This document shows positions 32,524 through 44,600 of a stretch of DNA of 64,000 bases, piece after piece. The stretch comes from Alentia gelatinosa (Eukaryota > Annelida > Polychaeta > Phyllodocida > Polynoidae). Numbering within the stretch: the first letter of the stretch is position 1; each line of letters starts with the position of its first letter. Position numbers and translations under genes: made by a program. The stretch covers positions 5,291,544-5,355,543 of the forward strand of contig OX465592.1 in NCBI GenBank assembly GCA_950022655.1, read 5' to 3'. A model generated the notes under the pieces. The model made no database searches and was not told where the DNA came from. It was given only the letters and a program-made list of their open reading frames with translations.

Positions 32524-32895
32524 CCATACGTCTCAGTGTGCCCGAACACCATCCATACGTCTCAGTGTGTCCGAACTCCGTCCATACGTCTCAGTGTGCC
32601 CGAACTCCGTCCATACGTCTCAGTGTGCCTGAACTCAGTTCATACGTCTCAGTGTGCCCAAACTCCATCCATACGTCTCAGTGTGCCCGAACACCATCCA
32701 TACGTCTCAGTGTGCCCAAACTCCGTCCATACGTCTCAGTGTGCCCGAACACCATCCATACGTCTCAGTGTGCCCGAACTCCGTCCATACGTCTCAGTGT
32801 GGCCGAACTCCGTCCATACGTCTCAGTGTGCCCGAACTCCGTCCATACGTCTCAGTGTGCCCGAACATCGTTAATACGTGTCAGTGTGCCCGACC
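32524..32895 (+). repeat. 29-bp minisatellite, about 13 units
   Basis: The unit is CATACGTCTCAGTGTGCCCG followed by AACTCCGTC. As 29 is not a multiple of three, the same peptide pattern cycles through all three frames. Confidence 0.92.
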
Positions 32896-33050
32896 AGGTG
32901 GGGAGTTTGCTCAGTGGTAGATAGCACAGGACTTGTGATCCCAAGGTTGTCAGACTTTGTTGATTCGAGTACCACTGCAGCCACTTTTCTCCTTCACCCC
33001 AAGGAGTGGTAGATTTACTGCTATATCAAAGGCCAATCCTTCAGAAAATT
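32896..33050 (+). mobile_element. tRNA-derived SINE, 5' half
   Basis: AGTTTGCTCAGTGGTAGATA (A box) and GATTCGAGTACC (B box), then CACTTTTCTCCTTCACCCC and GATTTACTGCTATATCAAAG. It breaks off at 'ccttcag'. Confidence 0.75.
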
Positions 33051-34580
33051 CATCTTCAATATAGATTATACGATCATTAGAAAATATACTGATAAAAGTT
33101 TACGGAAAAATACCATAATATGATGTAATGTATGAAGACAGGATGAGGGTTGCTGAATGGATTCTGTTGCGAGTTGTTTCAGTTTGTTTAGATGTACCGA
33201 GTTATCCTGAGAAGCATGATACACATTAATGAAGGAATAAGAATAAAACCGTTTAGAAGAAGTACGTTTCACGCCAGTAGTCCCGCCGAGATGGCTTTAC
33301 AATTCGCAGTGGTGATTTTTGAATGTTCACATGTATCTATTGAAATTATTTCTTTCTGGTATATTCCAAAACCACATGAGCAAAATTTAAGGTTCTAGTT
33401 TGACCTAACCCAATAGGTAAAATAGGACCATTTACATTTGATTGATTATAATAGGAAATGTACCGAAAATATGGTTTTCCTCAATTATTCAAAAACGATG
33501 GCAGTGACCTATAGCTTTTAAAACTTGAATGTGCAGTACTAATTATACATGTACTATATTCTGTAGTTTGAAGAAGATGCCATGGGTTTTACTATGTGAA
33601 AAACTACTTTTTAGAATTTCTATATATTCTATCTATATGTCATAATAATGATCTCTATATCAGAATCTAGCACGGTGACCCCCGATTTTTAAGTTGGGTA
33701 TGTATTCTACAACACTCTGAGCCCATCATATTCAATTTTCACGAAAATTTTGAAGACAACTTTGCCTCTGATATGGCTTTAAGATGTCCTGCTTCTCGGG
33801 GAAGGTGTCACTTTCTCTGTCGGTAAAAACGTGTCGCGTCTGACATAAAACTGGCCAAGAAGCCGCAGACCGCAGGCCACGTGCTCGGGGCTTTTACAAT
33901 GAGGAAGTTTCACCATTTTCCACAAAGTTTCTCTGTATTTGTGTACTAATGTACACTTTTTGAGCGTGGGAGACGTGCTCAGATACGCTGCACAGGTTAG
34001 GGCTGGAGACTTTCAGCCTGCTGCAAACACTATCCCTTCACTATCTGCATGCTAGACTTGCTCAAGTCTTTGATTATGGACATCCATGATTAAACAAAAT
34101 TACGATAAAGTATGTTGCAGGAATAGACTTGCTTAAGTCTTTGATTATGGACATTCATGATTAGACAAAATTACGATAAGGTATGTTGCGGTGTGACTGG
34201 TCCAGGAATCAAAGACTTGCCAATTAAGAACGAAACCTCCTGTAGATTGCAACCCCAACCGCTCCCTGTAACCCTACACCTCCGCCTACACCTCCCCCTC
34301 TCCCTCCACCAGTTCCCTGGGTGCTATGTTATCAGAGCAATAAATCCCGCCTGTGAACAATCTTTGGACTGTGTTAACAATTAAAACCCCCGTGAGGAGT
34401 AGGTGGAGGGGTAGAGGGACTGAAGCCAGAAGTAAACCTAGACGATTCCGGATATCAATCTCCAAGCAGATATCCTGACCAGTAACAAGGAACTGGAGAG
34501 TGCTGGACAAGCCTGGCGTTAAACAGCACCAGAAATCAGACACCATTACCGATTTGACCAGTCCCTGTATCGAGGAGAGG
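33050..34580. other. Intergenic sequence without recognised genes
   Basis: AT-rich, no convincing open frame. A ~75-bp direct repeat (GACTTGCTCAAGTCTTTGAT, TATGGACATCCATGATTA) occurs at 34050 and 34125. Confidence 0.5.
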
Positions 34581-34589
34581 AGGGCTGGG

Positions 34590-35085
34590 GTAGGTGGAGG
34601 GAAACAGGGACTGCGGCCAGTCTATCTGCATGCCAACTCTATGATATTAGTAAGGTGCAGGGAACCAGTATCATAGTGCCTCAGAGGATTGGCCAGCTGT
34701 CCATGACCAATCACTTCAGAAGATATGAGGGTATAGAGACTTTCAACGTGTTACAAACACTATCCCTTCACTATCTGCCTGCCAACTCGGTGATATTGGT
34801 AATATACAGGGAACCAGTATAGTTTTTTTTAGTTTAAATAGAGGATATAAGGATATAGAGACTTTCAGCGTGCTGCACACACTATCTCTTCACTAACTGC
34901 GTGCCAACTCTGTGCCATCGGTAGGGTGCAGAGAGCCAGTATTGATTTTTTAGTTTGGGAGAGGATATGAGGATATAGAGACTTTCAGTATGCTGTACAC
35001 ACTGCCCCTTCACTATCTGTGTGCCAACTCTGTGACATTGGGAAAGGTGCAGGAGACCAGTATCTTAGCTTCCAATAGGAGTGGC
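34590..35085 (+). repeat. ~125-bp tandem repeat, four diverged copies
   Basis: Units contain ATATAGAGACTTTCAGCGTG, CTGCACACACTAT, TTCACTATCTGCGTGCCAAC and GGTGCAGGGAACCAGTAT. Starts are near 34620 (partial), 34736, 34855 and 34975; a fifth partial copy lies at 34005-34050. Confidence 0.75.
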
Positions 35086-35589
35086 TAACCATGACCAATC
35101 ACTGCAGACTGAACTACCCCAATGACACAATGGTGATTGGCAAATTGGGACCCAACAAAGGCAGTTGTACAAGTAGCTGGTTGCCAAGTGGGTTCCAGCA
35201 AATGACCCATAGACTGTATGAAAGACATATCTTTAAATTATCATTATATTTTTTATAATTCCATGCTCATTCATCAATGATAAAAATACCATTTGTTGCT
35301 AAATGTGTGGTAATGTCGACTGCAACCGGTCTGCAGTGTCTGCAAGCGGTGGCTGCGGTAGCATGTACATAGGCACTCCTGAAACTGAATGTACACAATT
35401 TATGTACTTTAAATAAAATACACAGCTCGATTGCATATGAACACAGATTTGAAATCGTACACTTTCGATATGAAAATCATTGTGGTTTCTTCACACAAGA
35501 AAATGAAAATGAGAAAGTTTCTGCTGCAATCTGCAGTGTAATAAAGCAGGGACGAGACCTACAGCTCATGCTTGGAGCTGTACGTCCTG

Positions 35590-36940
35590 TCTGCCTGCTG
35601 TGGGGTGTCTGTGTGTTGCGGGCTGTGCATCTGCTAAGCCTAGTCCGTCTGCTCTGAGCTATCTGTCTGCTACGGGCTGGCCGTCTGCTACGGGTTGTCC
35701 GTCTGCTGCGGGCTATCCATCTGCTACGGGCTATCCATCTGCTTTGAGCTATCTGTCTGCTACGGGCTGGCTGTCTGCTACGGGCTATCCGTCTGCTGCG
35801 GGCTGGCTGTCTGCTATGGCCTGTCCATCTGCTTCAAGCTGTCTGTCTACTACAGTATGTCCATCTGCCACGGGCTGGCTGCTCAGGGCTGTCTGTCTGC
35901 AACAGGATGTCAGTCTACTACGAGCTCTCTGTCTGCTGTGGGCTGTAGGTCTGCTATAATATGTCAGTCTGCTACTAGCCGTCCCTCTGCTATTGGCTGG
36001 CCACTAAGAGCTGGCCATCTGTTATTGGGTGTCCATCTGCTAAAGGATGTCCATCTGCTGGGGGCTGTTTCTGTTATCGGCTGGCCACTCAGAGCTGGCC
36101 GTCTGCTATGGGCTGTCTGTCTGCTATTGGCTGGTCGCTCCAAGCTGGCTGTCTGGTAGCAGCTGGCTGTCTGCTACAGCCTGTCTGTCTGCAATTAGCT
36201 GGCGGTTCCGAGCTGGCCGTCTGCTATGGGCTGTTTGTCTCCTACAAGCTGTCCATCTGCTAAGAGCTGTCTGCTACAAGCTGGCTGCTCCGAGCTGGCT
36301 GCCTGCTATGGGGTGTCCGTGTGCTGTGCATCTGCTATGCCCAGTCCATCTGCTCTGAGCTGTCCATCTGCTCTGAGCTGTCCGTCTGCTACGGGCTGTC
36401 CATCTGCTACGGGCTGTCCATCTGCTCCGGGCTGTCTGTCTGCTACAGGCTGTCTGTAGTATTGGCTGGCAGTTTAAGACTTTTATTTAGACTGGAGGGT
36501 CTACTAGGGTAGTCCCCTGTTTTCAGTAGGCTCTGAGTTCTGAGCTGGCCGTCTGCTATGGGCTGTCGGTCTGCTATGGGCTGTCCTGCTGCTATGATCT
36601 GTCTGTCTGCTATTAGCTGGCTGCTCAGAGCTGTCCATCTGCCAAGTGCTGGCTGTCTGCTACGGGCTGTCTGTTTGCTATCGGCTGGCTGCTCAGAGCT
36701 GGCCGTCTGCTATGGGCTGTCGGTCTGCTATGGGCGATCCATCTGCTACAGGCTGTCCTGCTGCTATGATCTGTCTGTCTGCTATTAGCTGGCCGCTCCG
36801 AGCTGTCCATCTGCTATGGGCTGTCTGTCTGCTACGGGCTGTTTGTTTGCTCCGAGCTGGCCGTCTGCTAGCGGCTGTCTGGCCGCTCCGAGCTGGCCGT
36901 CTGCTAGCGGCTGTCTGGCCGCTCCGAGCTGGCCGGCTCG
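35590..36940 (+). repeat. 18-bp minisatellite (CTGTCTGTCTGCTACGGG)
   Basis: About 1.35 kb of diverged 18-bp units and longer composites such as GCTGGCCGTCTGCTATGGGC and TGGCTGCTCAGAGCTGG. Period 18 keeps frames open and produces Cys/Leu/Ser peptides that are artefacts. It abuts the GC-rich segment at 36940. Confidence 0.88.
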
Positions 36941-37165
36941 TGTTTCATCTCGCAGCGTTCCCGGCGCTGTGCCTGCCCGACGTGGCGTCCGTCCGGCGCG
37001 TTCATTTTTAATGGCGGAGAAATTGTGGTAAATTGTTGATGCGGCGTCCGCGCGTTGTGCAAACGCCGCCCTCAATGACCAGAACGGTCAAAATGCGGTT
37101 ACTATGGAGATCCCGGTAACATCAATATGAAATGACGTCAGTGCTAGCGTCCCAAACAGCGTTCT
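36935..37165 (+). promoter_or_regulatory. KMT2C/D: Candidate KMT2C/D promoter and 5' UTR exon
   Basis: A GC-rich, CpG-dense 230-bp stretch (GGCGTCCGTCCGGCGCGTTC, GATGCGGCGTCCGCGCG). It contains TTAATGGCGGAG (YY1-like, 37007-37018) and a perfect CRE, TGACGTCA, at 37133-37140. A donor-like TTGTG/GTAAAT is at 37025-37030. The next + strand acceptor with coding sequence is the KMT2C/D exon at 39683, whose first 15 bases are non-coding, so an upstream UTR exon is required. This is the best candidate in reach. The location is inference. Confidence 0.45.
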
Positions 37166-37562
37166 CCGCGAAGTATTGATGCAGGGAGGTGCGCGGAGGG
37201 GGGGGGGGGGGTGATTTTGGTGGGTTTCTGCAGCATGCTCATTGGCGTATCAGGGTTTTAGGATTAAATATCTCTATTTCCTCTTCGGTGTGGACAGTTT
37301 CTACTGAGAAAATACACCGCATGCGTATCACACATTCAACACCCCGAGAAAGTCCGTAACTGGATAAAATGTAAACAGAACTATGAGAGAAAATGTTTTA
37401 TCGTTAAATTTCCCAAAGAAATCAGTGTTTATTGATACAAAAGCAACAATGAAAATATGAATATCGGTTTCTGTTTTTTGCATTTCTCCCGAATCTCCCA
37501 CCATGTGTTGTGAGGTCCTGTTGGCTGGTGGAGGCGGACTGGGGTTGGAGGTCTCTCTGACC

Positions 37563-37895
37563 GGGGTGGGGAGTTAGCTCAGTGGTTAAGGCACTGGACT
37601 TGTGATCCCAAGGTTGTAGGTTCAAGTCCCACTGCAGCCACTCTTCTCCTTCATCCCCGGCAGTGGTAGATTCAAAGGGAATCCTTCTCATACCATGTCT
37701 ATGTGGTGTGGGAAGTAAAAGAACTCTCACCTCTGTAAATGTGTAGGGGTGAGATTTCTACTTAAATTCATTACATAGATTCGATCACCACTCTTGTGGT
37801 GTAAAAAAACCTTGAGAAAGTTTGTAATGGTTAAGAAAAGGTGGCGGTAATGGTAAACAGGACACTAAATCAAACCAACCAACAAACCAATCACT
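37563..37895 (+). mobile_element. tRNA-derived SINE, full-length copy (~330 bp)
   Basis: A box TTAGCTCAGTGG at 37574-37585 and B box GGTTCAAGTCC at 37619-37629 form a tRNA-like head. The body has CTTCTCCTTCATCCCCGGCA, GTGTGGGAAGTAAAAGAACT and GTAAATGTGTAGGGGTGAGA. The 3' part has TTCGATCACCACTCTTGTGG and GACACTAAATCAAACCAACC, a tail resembling LINE-type (RTE- or L2-like) 3' ends. Fragments of the same family are at 7452, 14712, 22530, 28797, 32896, 40496 and 49762. Confidence 0.85.
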
Positions 37896-37909
37896 CTGAC
37901 CCCAGGGCT

Positions 37910-38690
37910 GGTCTGGCTGTGACGTGCCCAGGGTGGCGGGGTAGTGGTCTCATTCCGACCCGCCCAGGGTGGCTGGGTGGCAGAAGTCTCACTGTGACCC
38001 GCCCGGGGTGGCAGGGTGGTGGTCGAGGTCTCACTGTGACCTACCCGGGGTGGCAGGGTGGTGGTCGAGGTCTCACTGTGACCTACCCGGGGTGGCAGGG
38101 TGGTGGTCGAGGTCTTACTGTGACCCGCCCGGGGTGGCAGGGTGGTGGTCGAGGTCTCACTGTGACCTACCCGGGGTGGCAGGGTGGTGGTCGAGGTCTC
38201 ACTGTGACCTACCCGGGGTGGCAGGGTGGTGGTCGAGGTCTCACTGTGACCCGCCCGGGGTGGCAGGGTGGTGGTCGAGGTCTCACTGTGACCCGCCCGG
38301 GGTGGCAGGGTGGTGGTCGAGGTCTCACTGTGACCCGCCCGGGGTGGCAGGGTGGTGGTCGAGGTCTCACTGTGACCCGCCCGGGGTGGCAGGGTAGTGG
38401 TCGAGGTCTCACTGTGACCCGCCCGGGGTGGCAGGGTGGTGGTCGAGGTCTCACTGTGACCTACCCGGGGTGGCTGGGTGGTGGTCGTGGTCTCACTGTG
38501 ACCTACCCGGGGTGGCAGGGTGGTGGTCGAGGTCTCACTGTGACCTACCCGGGGTGGCAGGGTAGTGGTCGAGGTCTCACTGTGACCCGCCCGGGGTGGC
38601 AGGGTAGTGGAGGAGGTCTCACTGTGACCTACCCGGGGTGGCTGGGTAGTGGAGGAGGTCTCAGTACTGCAGTACGTCGGTTATTGGTGC
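37910..38690 (+). repeat. 42-bp minisatellite, ~18 units
   Basis: The unit reads TCTCACTGTGACCTACCCGG, GGTGGCAGGGTGGTGGTCGA, GG. Forty-two bases equal 14 codons, so a 285-codon frame is open (repeat GGGRGLTVTYPGWQ). No conservation or splice context supports translation. It starts directly after the SINE tail. Confidence 0.92.
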
Positions 38691-39124
38691 CTCATTGAGT
38701 CAATATTGTTGGAGCTTATTTGTGGTAATTGAAAAACTCGCCCCCAGAAGCAGGAGTTATGTAAGTGTTGTGTGAAGACTTTAGTTCTGACCCAAAGAAT
38801 GGGGTGGGGGTTGAGAGTGGGGGTAGGGGAGGTGGATGATAAACAAGGGCGGGATTCACACTGAACGATTCTTGTGGGAATCCGTCGCCGACTATGTAGA
38901 CAGCCATTGGATTCGCTCTGAGCGATTCACACTGAGCGATTTAGATCAGGAATACCTTCAGCCATACTTCACCCCCTATTTACCCCCCTCCAACTCCTCA
39001 TACCCTTTATCTTGAGTAAAATTCACACCCTGTCTGCAGTTTACTGATCGCACCTAGAATATATTCTGCTGGTCCAAAAATCTACGACATGTTCTTTTTC
39101 AGCTACTTGCATGCACCACGAGAA

Positions 39125-39525
39125 TGGGTTTTGTGGCTAGTGGGCCGTTCACACTAAGAGACACAGATCTCTGTCTTGGTTAGTGGGCCGTTCACACTAA
39201 CAAACAAGGATATCTGTGGTGGTTAGTGGGCCGTTCACACTAAGAGACGAGGATCTCTGTCATGGTTAGTGGGCCGTTCACACTGAGAGATAAAGATCTC
39301 TGTCCTAGTTAGTGGGCCGTTCACACGAACAGACAAAGATCTTTGTCCTGGTTAGTGGGCGGTCCACTAAGAGACGAAACCGTCTGTCGTGGTCAGTGGA
39401 CTGTCCACACTAAGAGACATAGATATCTCTGTCCTGGTTAGTGGGCCATTCACACTCTAAAAGACAAGGATCTCTGTCGTAGTATTTGGGCCGTTCACAC
39501 TAACAGACAAGGATCTCTGTTGCAA
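39125..39525 (+). repeat. ~48-bp minisatellite upstream of the first KMT2C/D coding exon
   Basis: About nine units of GTTAGTGGGCCGTTCACACT, AAGAGACAAGGATCTCTGTC and CTG. It ends about 160 bp before the acceptor at 39682. Confidence 0.88.
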
Positions 39526-39682
39526 GGAAGTTTATTTGTGTGATGTTGTAAGTGACCGTCGCTCTGGGAGGCTATGTTGTAAATACCTCTTGGAAGTCTA
39601 TTGCTGAATGTCTTTTCTATGTCTATTTGACCATACTACTTAGACATGGTATCAATAAAAAGTATTTGTGTTTGATTTTCAG

Positions 39683-39697
39683 TTACCATAATTGAAG
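39683..39697 (+). other. KMT2C/D: 5' UTR end and acceptor of the first coding exon
   Basis: TTTGATTTTCAG ends at 39682, so the exon begins with 15 non-coding bases. TAA (39689-39691) lies in frame just before the ATG at 39698, which supports that ATG as the start and requires an upstream untranslated exon. Confidence 0.7.
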
Positions 39698-41670
39698 ATG
39701 GACGCAGTAGAAGACTCCGTCAAGAAGGGGCCGGCGTCGGGCTCCGGGACCGTCCCCACAGCGGTCCCCGAGTCGGCGACCACGCCGAGCGACGTCGCCC
39801 CGCCCGCGCCCGCCACCACCGAAACCCCATCCGACACCCCCGAAACCACAACCCCGACCCCGACCCCCACCCCGACACAGCCACACCCCACTCACCCAGA
39901 CAGCACAGAGCCCGGGCGGACGGGGCAGCCGGAGCCGGCTCCGGAGTGCCCGGCGGCCTGCCCCGAGCCCCCGCCGGAGGAGGAGGTGGAGAACCCGGCC
40001 GTGAAGGTGGAGAACCCGAACCCGCCGCCCCCGCCCCCGCCCCCGCCCGAGCTGCAGCCGCTGCCGATGGTGACGGACGACCCCCCGCCCCCGCCCGGCG
40101 CCGACCTGCTCTCCCAGACGGACTCCGAGTCGACGGCCACCGAGCCGCTGTCGGCCGTCACCAGCCCCGCGCTGTCGTCGGCGCCGTCCTCCGTGGCGCC
40201 GGCCGAGGCGACGGGCGGCGAGGCGGGCCCGGTCCCCGCGGGGTCCTCCAACAGCAACCCGGCCACGCCGCCCGCCGCCCCCGCCCCCGCCCCCGCCCCC
40301 TACACGCCGCAGATCCCGGGAGGCGTCGCCACCGCCGGAACCGCCTCCGTCTCCCTGTCCACCCCACCCCGCCGCGTCAGGCCTGCCACGCCGCCTAAAC
40401 GAGGCCCAGGCAGGCCTAGGAAGGATGGAAACTCGCCAATGGCAAGAAAACCAAAACAGTGAGTAGTCTGTTTATTATTTTCTACCTGAGTTCGTCACAT
40501 AGATTCGGCCACCACGTTGTGGTGTAAAAGAACCTTGAGAAAGTCTGGTAAGGATCTATAATGGTTAACTGGACGTTAAATCAATCCAACCAACCATTTA
40601 AGTACTGTGGGTGTGGGGGTGGGGGGCAGCGTAGGGTAGTGGGTGGAGTGCTTGTCTTTAGGAAACCATAAAGTGCTTCAGTTTGCTCACTTTTACATGT
40701 ACTTTAATGTTGTATGTAAATTTTATCAGCGATTTAATGTTGTCTGGAGGTTAACGCGACTTTCAGAAGTCCACTTTAGAGATTAGAATAACATGTGGTT
40801 TGTGACGTAGCCGCTCTCTGTGTACCACGTGACTGGTCACTGTGTACCACTTAACTGATCACGTGACTAGTAACGGTGTACCACGGGACTGATCACGTGA
40901 CTGGTAATGGTGTACCACGTGACTGACTACGTGACAGGTCACTACCACGTGACTGATAACTGTGTACCACGTGACTGACCACGTGACTGATAACTAATCA
41001 CGTGATTTGTACCTGTATAACGTGACTGGTCACTGTACCACGTGACTGGTGACTGACCACGTGACTGGTCACTATGTACCACGTGACTGGTAACTGTACC
41101 ACGTGGCTGGTGACTGTACCACGTGACTGAACACGTGACTGGTCACTCTGTACCACGTGGCTGGAAGCTATGTACCACGTGACTGACCACGTGACTGTTC
41201 CTCACGCAGGCCCAGACGTCAAGGCAGCACACGTAAGAAGACGGGTCCCTTCCTGTCGGAGCTGGACCCGGAGCTGGTGGGCATGCCGCCGCTCGACCCG
41301 CTGCCCGCCGCCGCCGGCCTCGACCTGGGGCTGCCCCCGCACCACCACCACCTCCACCACCACCACCAGGGGCAGCACCACCCGCCGCCGCACCACCTCC
41401 CGCCACACCCGCACCACCCGCCGCCGCAGTCGCACCTCCAGCCGCACCACCACCACCACCAGCCGCCGCCACCGCCGCCGCCGCCACCGCCGCCCCACGC
41501 CAGCCCCGACGCCCTGCAAGGTCACCTCGCCGCCCGCTACGGCCCCCAGGCTGAAGGTCACCCGCCCCAAGGTCAAGGTCACCTGCCGGGGTTAATGGCG
41601 GGTCACTGTCAGCTGGGCGGCCACGACGCGCTCGGCTTCGGCGCCGACCACGGGCTCGCTGACGTCGACG
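39698..41670 (+). CDS. KMT2C/D: KMT2C/D exons 1-2: Pro-rich N-terminus, AT-hook, His/Pro-rich stretch
   Basis: Exon 1 (39698-40458) starts MDAVEDSVKKGP and is Pro/Thr/Ala-rich, with GC above 70 percent. It ends in PPKRGPGRPRKDGNSP (about residues 232-247), an AT-hook matching the vertebrate RPRGRPRKDGASP. Exon 2 (41210-41670) begins PRRQGSTRKKTGPFLSELDP and then carries a long His/Pro/Gln tract (about residues 300-375) that vertebrate KMT2C/D lacks at this place. The high GC against 40-45 percent flanks suggests a CpG-rich gene start. The donor at 41671 is followed by two TGACGTCA motifs (41678-41685, 41691-41698). Confidence 0.88.
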
Positions 41671-44600
41671 GTACGGCTGACGTCACGCGCTGACGTCATT
41701 TCTTATACGTGTTTTCATTGGTTGAGAATGGAGTGTGAGATTGGGGCTGGTTCAGAGTAATGTGAAGTAAGAGACAGGTCTCAAGAACTAGGTCCACGAT
41801 GAATATAATATCAATACCTCACACGTCCCTTGTACAGGAATTGCAGATCACAGCTTTACATATTTCCATGGAAATCCACTTTCTCAATTTCAATATATAG
41901 AATTCTTTCCCTTGTGTAAAAAGAGATAATATTGATTGAGCCTCATTTACACCCATAAAACAGTGGTTTGAACCTCCCCACAGACCCTCAGCCCCATGCT
42001 GTGGATGGCACCGACATGTTTTTTCTTAGTTTTTCCGAGGCAGCAATTTCCACTTGAAGAAATATCCCCAGTTTCATTTCTGACCCCAACTGACATCCCT
42101 GAGTAGTCCTATTTTGTTGATAATTGATGTAAAGATGTAGCGTAGGTGTGTAGTTGACCGTGCAGTGGAGCAGCGGTAGTAACGGCGGTGTTGTGTTGAT
42201 GTTGACAGACCCGGGCGACTTGATGCGCGTTCACAGCTTAGAGCGGATGGCGTCTGAAGACTCGTCCTGTTCCGACGTCTCATCAGTCAGGTACGTCCCT
42301 CGACCACTCTCCTGACGACCGAGTGTTTTCTCACTCACTATGTGCATCGTTAAGTCATATCTCACAAATGAAATTTTTCCTCTTTCGTATATTGCATGGC
42401 CGTTTCCATGGCCAACACCGATGAGTTCTCCATATTTTCTGTCTCGCTGAGGCAGTAAATTCCTCTTGAAAAATATTTCCACTTTTTACCTGACCCCAAC
42501 TGACATACCTGAGTTATCTGTAGCGGATGTTTATAAATATAGATATGGTTATACTTGTAATCACAACAATACATGTATTGGATGTTAAACTGTAGGATAC
42601 TTCACTAAATTAATCCAAATCTCCCCGTCCATGCTTGGCGACTTGCCTCTCGTTGTGGATGTAGACTCTAACTGGGTTCTCGTCTCCTTCAGTGGTCAGC
42701 TGGGACGGACGTGCGCCTTTTGTAACTGCGGAGAGAAAAGTCTGCTCGGCCAAGGAGAGTTGACACGATATGAGCCAACGCCTGGCTTCAACCCATTCAA
42801 ACAGGTAAGTCCTTCTTCTTGAGGGTAACTTGTAAGCAAGCAGCATAAAAATAACATTTAAAAAAACCTGAAAAAACAAGCATTTTCAATGACCTCGGAC
42901 TTTGAGATGGTCAGTTGAAAGAACCTCTTCAATCTTTATTCTGTTACAACATTTTCACATTTAGAATTTTACCAACGAAAATAAAAGTTGTCCCAGGATG
43001 GACCCTTGTGGAACACCCATTTTGAGTTAATGTCACTGATGGACACTCAGAGCTCATCTGAGGCCTGTGTCTGTGTCTCTCTGTGTCTCTCTCTGTGTCT
43101 CCATGTTTATTGAGATGTGACTTTTCCTGACAGGTGCTAAACCGGTCGCGGCGACCGTCAGAAGAAGAGCGCAGCGCGGGAGACCGCAGCCCGCGCACGC
43201 ACCTAACGTGGCGCCGAACCCGGGGGCCGCTGAAAAACTCCTCTAGGTGAGTCCCTGCCCTGTTCCGCTCTGCCCTGTACTGCCCCACACCGCCCTGCCC
43301 TGCCCTGCCCCGTAACGCCCTTCCCCGCCCTGTACTGTAATGTACCGTCCCACTCTGTACCGCCCTATCCTGCACTGCCCCGCCCTGTACCGCTCTGCCC
43401 TGTACTGTACCATCCCGTCCTGCCCCGCCCCGCCCTGTACCATACTGCCCCGCCCTGCCCTGTACCACCCTGTACTGTACCACCCTATACTGTACCGCTC
43501 TGCCCTCTACTGTACCATCCCACCCTGTACCGCCCCACCTGTCCTGTACCGCCCCCCCCCCCCCCCCTGCCCCATACTGCCTCGCCCTGCCCCATAATGC
43601 CATACCGCCCCGTCCTGCCCTGTTTCATATTGCCCCATCCCTCCCTGCCCAGTACCGTACTGCCCCATCCCACCCTGTACCACCCTGCCCCGCCCTGCTC
43701 TGTATCGCCCCATCCCTCCCCGCACTGCCCTATACCACCCTGCACTGCCCTGCCCCGCCCTGCCCTGTACTGCCTCACCCCATCCTGCACCGCCCCGCCC
43801 TGTACCGCACCGCCCCATCTCGCCCTGCCCCTACCCCTGTACTGCCCCACCCTCCCCTGTACCGTACCGCCCTGCCCTACCCTGCCCTGCTTCACCCAGC
43901 CCCACCCTGCCCTATCCCTCCCCGCACTGCCCCACCCCGCCCTGTACCCCCCCCCCCCTACCCTGTACCGTCCCGCCCCGTACTTTACAGAGCTGTGTGT
44001 TCACAAATCTTTTTTTTGTATTTGTTATCCATCTTCTCAAATAGATTAAAACCAGGAATTTCCCTACTAACGGTCTATCAGTAGGGATTGCATTTTGCTT
44101 GTTCAAATCTGTTTGGGATACATTTCCCGTAATAGCGGGACGATAAAACCATTGAGGGCTCCCATGGGATATCAAACTTGGGTTTTGAGTAATAATGCTT
44201 AGTACAATGGAGTGAAGTGGTAGAGAATGGAGGCATTGAGAGCTGACGGTTTTCACGTTGACAGGGAGCCCAGCAAGTCGCCGCGCCGCCCCAACCCGCA
44301 CAGTGTGACCGACGAAGAAGGGCGTTTAGTACAAATTGTGGACGAGCTAAGCATGGTCGGCTACTCAGAGGACACGGACGTCAACCTGGTCTTTGAGAAA
44401 ACACGTGAGTACTGGCTTCTCACACACCACACTGTCTGTGGTATCAGGAATGATAGCACAGACAGGAGAAACAAACTGATGAGTGTTTGGTCTCAGTCCC
44501 TGTATGCCATCGAGTTTGGAGCGCTCAGGAATATGAACGAGGCGAAAGCCGAATGAATATTCTGAAGCACTTCAAATGAGATGTTTTTGATTTTATCTTA

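Noticed and set aside
32524..32895. Possible CRISPR array (regular 29-bp repeats)
   Set aside because: The repeats are contiguous with no spacers, and the host is a eukaryote.
35600..37011. Cys/Leu/Ser-rich frames of up to 154 residues
   Set aside because: 18-bp minisatellite artefacts.
37573..37635. tRNA gene
   Set aside because: Only the A and B boxes and their spacing are tRNA-like. Flanks and several diverged genomic copies show a SINE head.
37841..38698. 285-codon frame of 14-residue repeats
   Set aside because: The 42-bp unit is a multiple of three without stops. There is no splice context, and the array starts at a SINE tail.
40158..41582. Minus-strand and alternate-frame ORFs opposite KMT2C/D exons 1-2
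   Set aside because: High GC suppresses stops. The frame that carries the AT-hook and links to ePHD1 is the real one.
43340..44049. Pro/Cys/Tyr and Gly/Arg/Gln-rich frames of up to 219 residues
   Set aside because: They come from the C-rich CCGCCCTGTA-type minisatellite in KMT2C/D intron 5.
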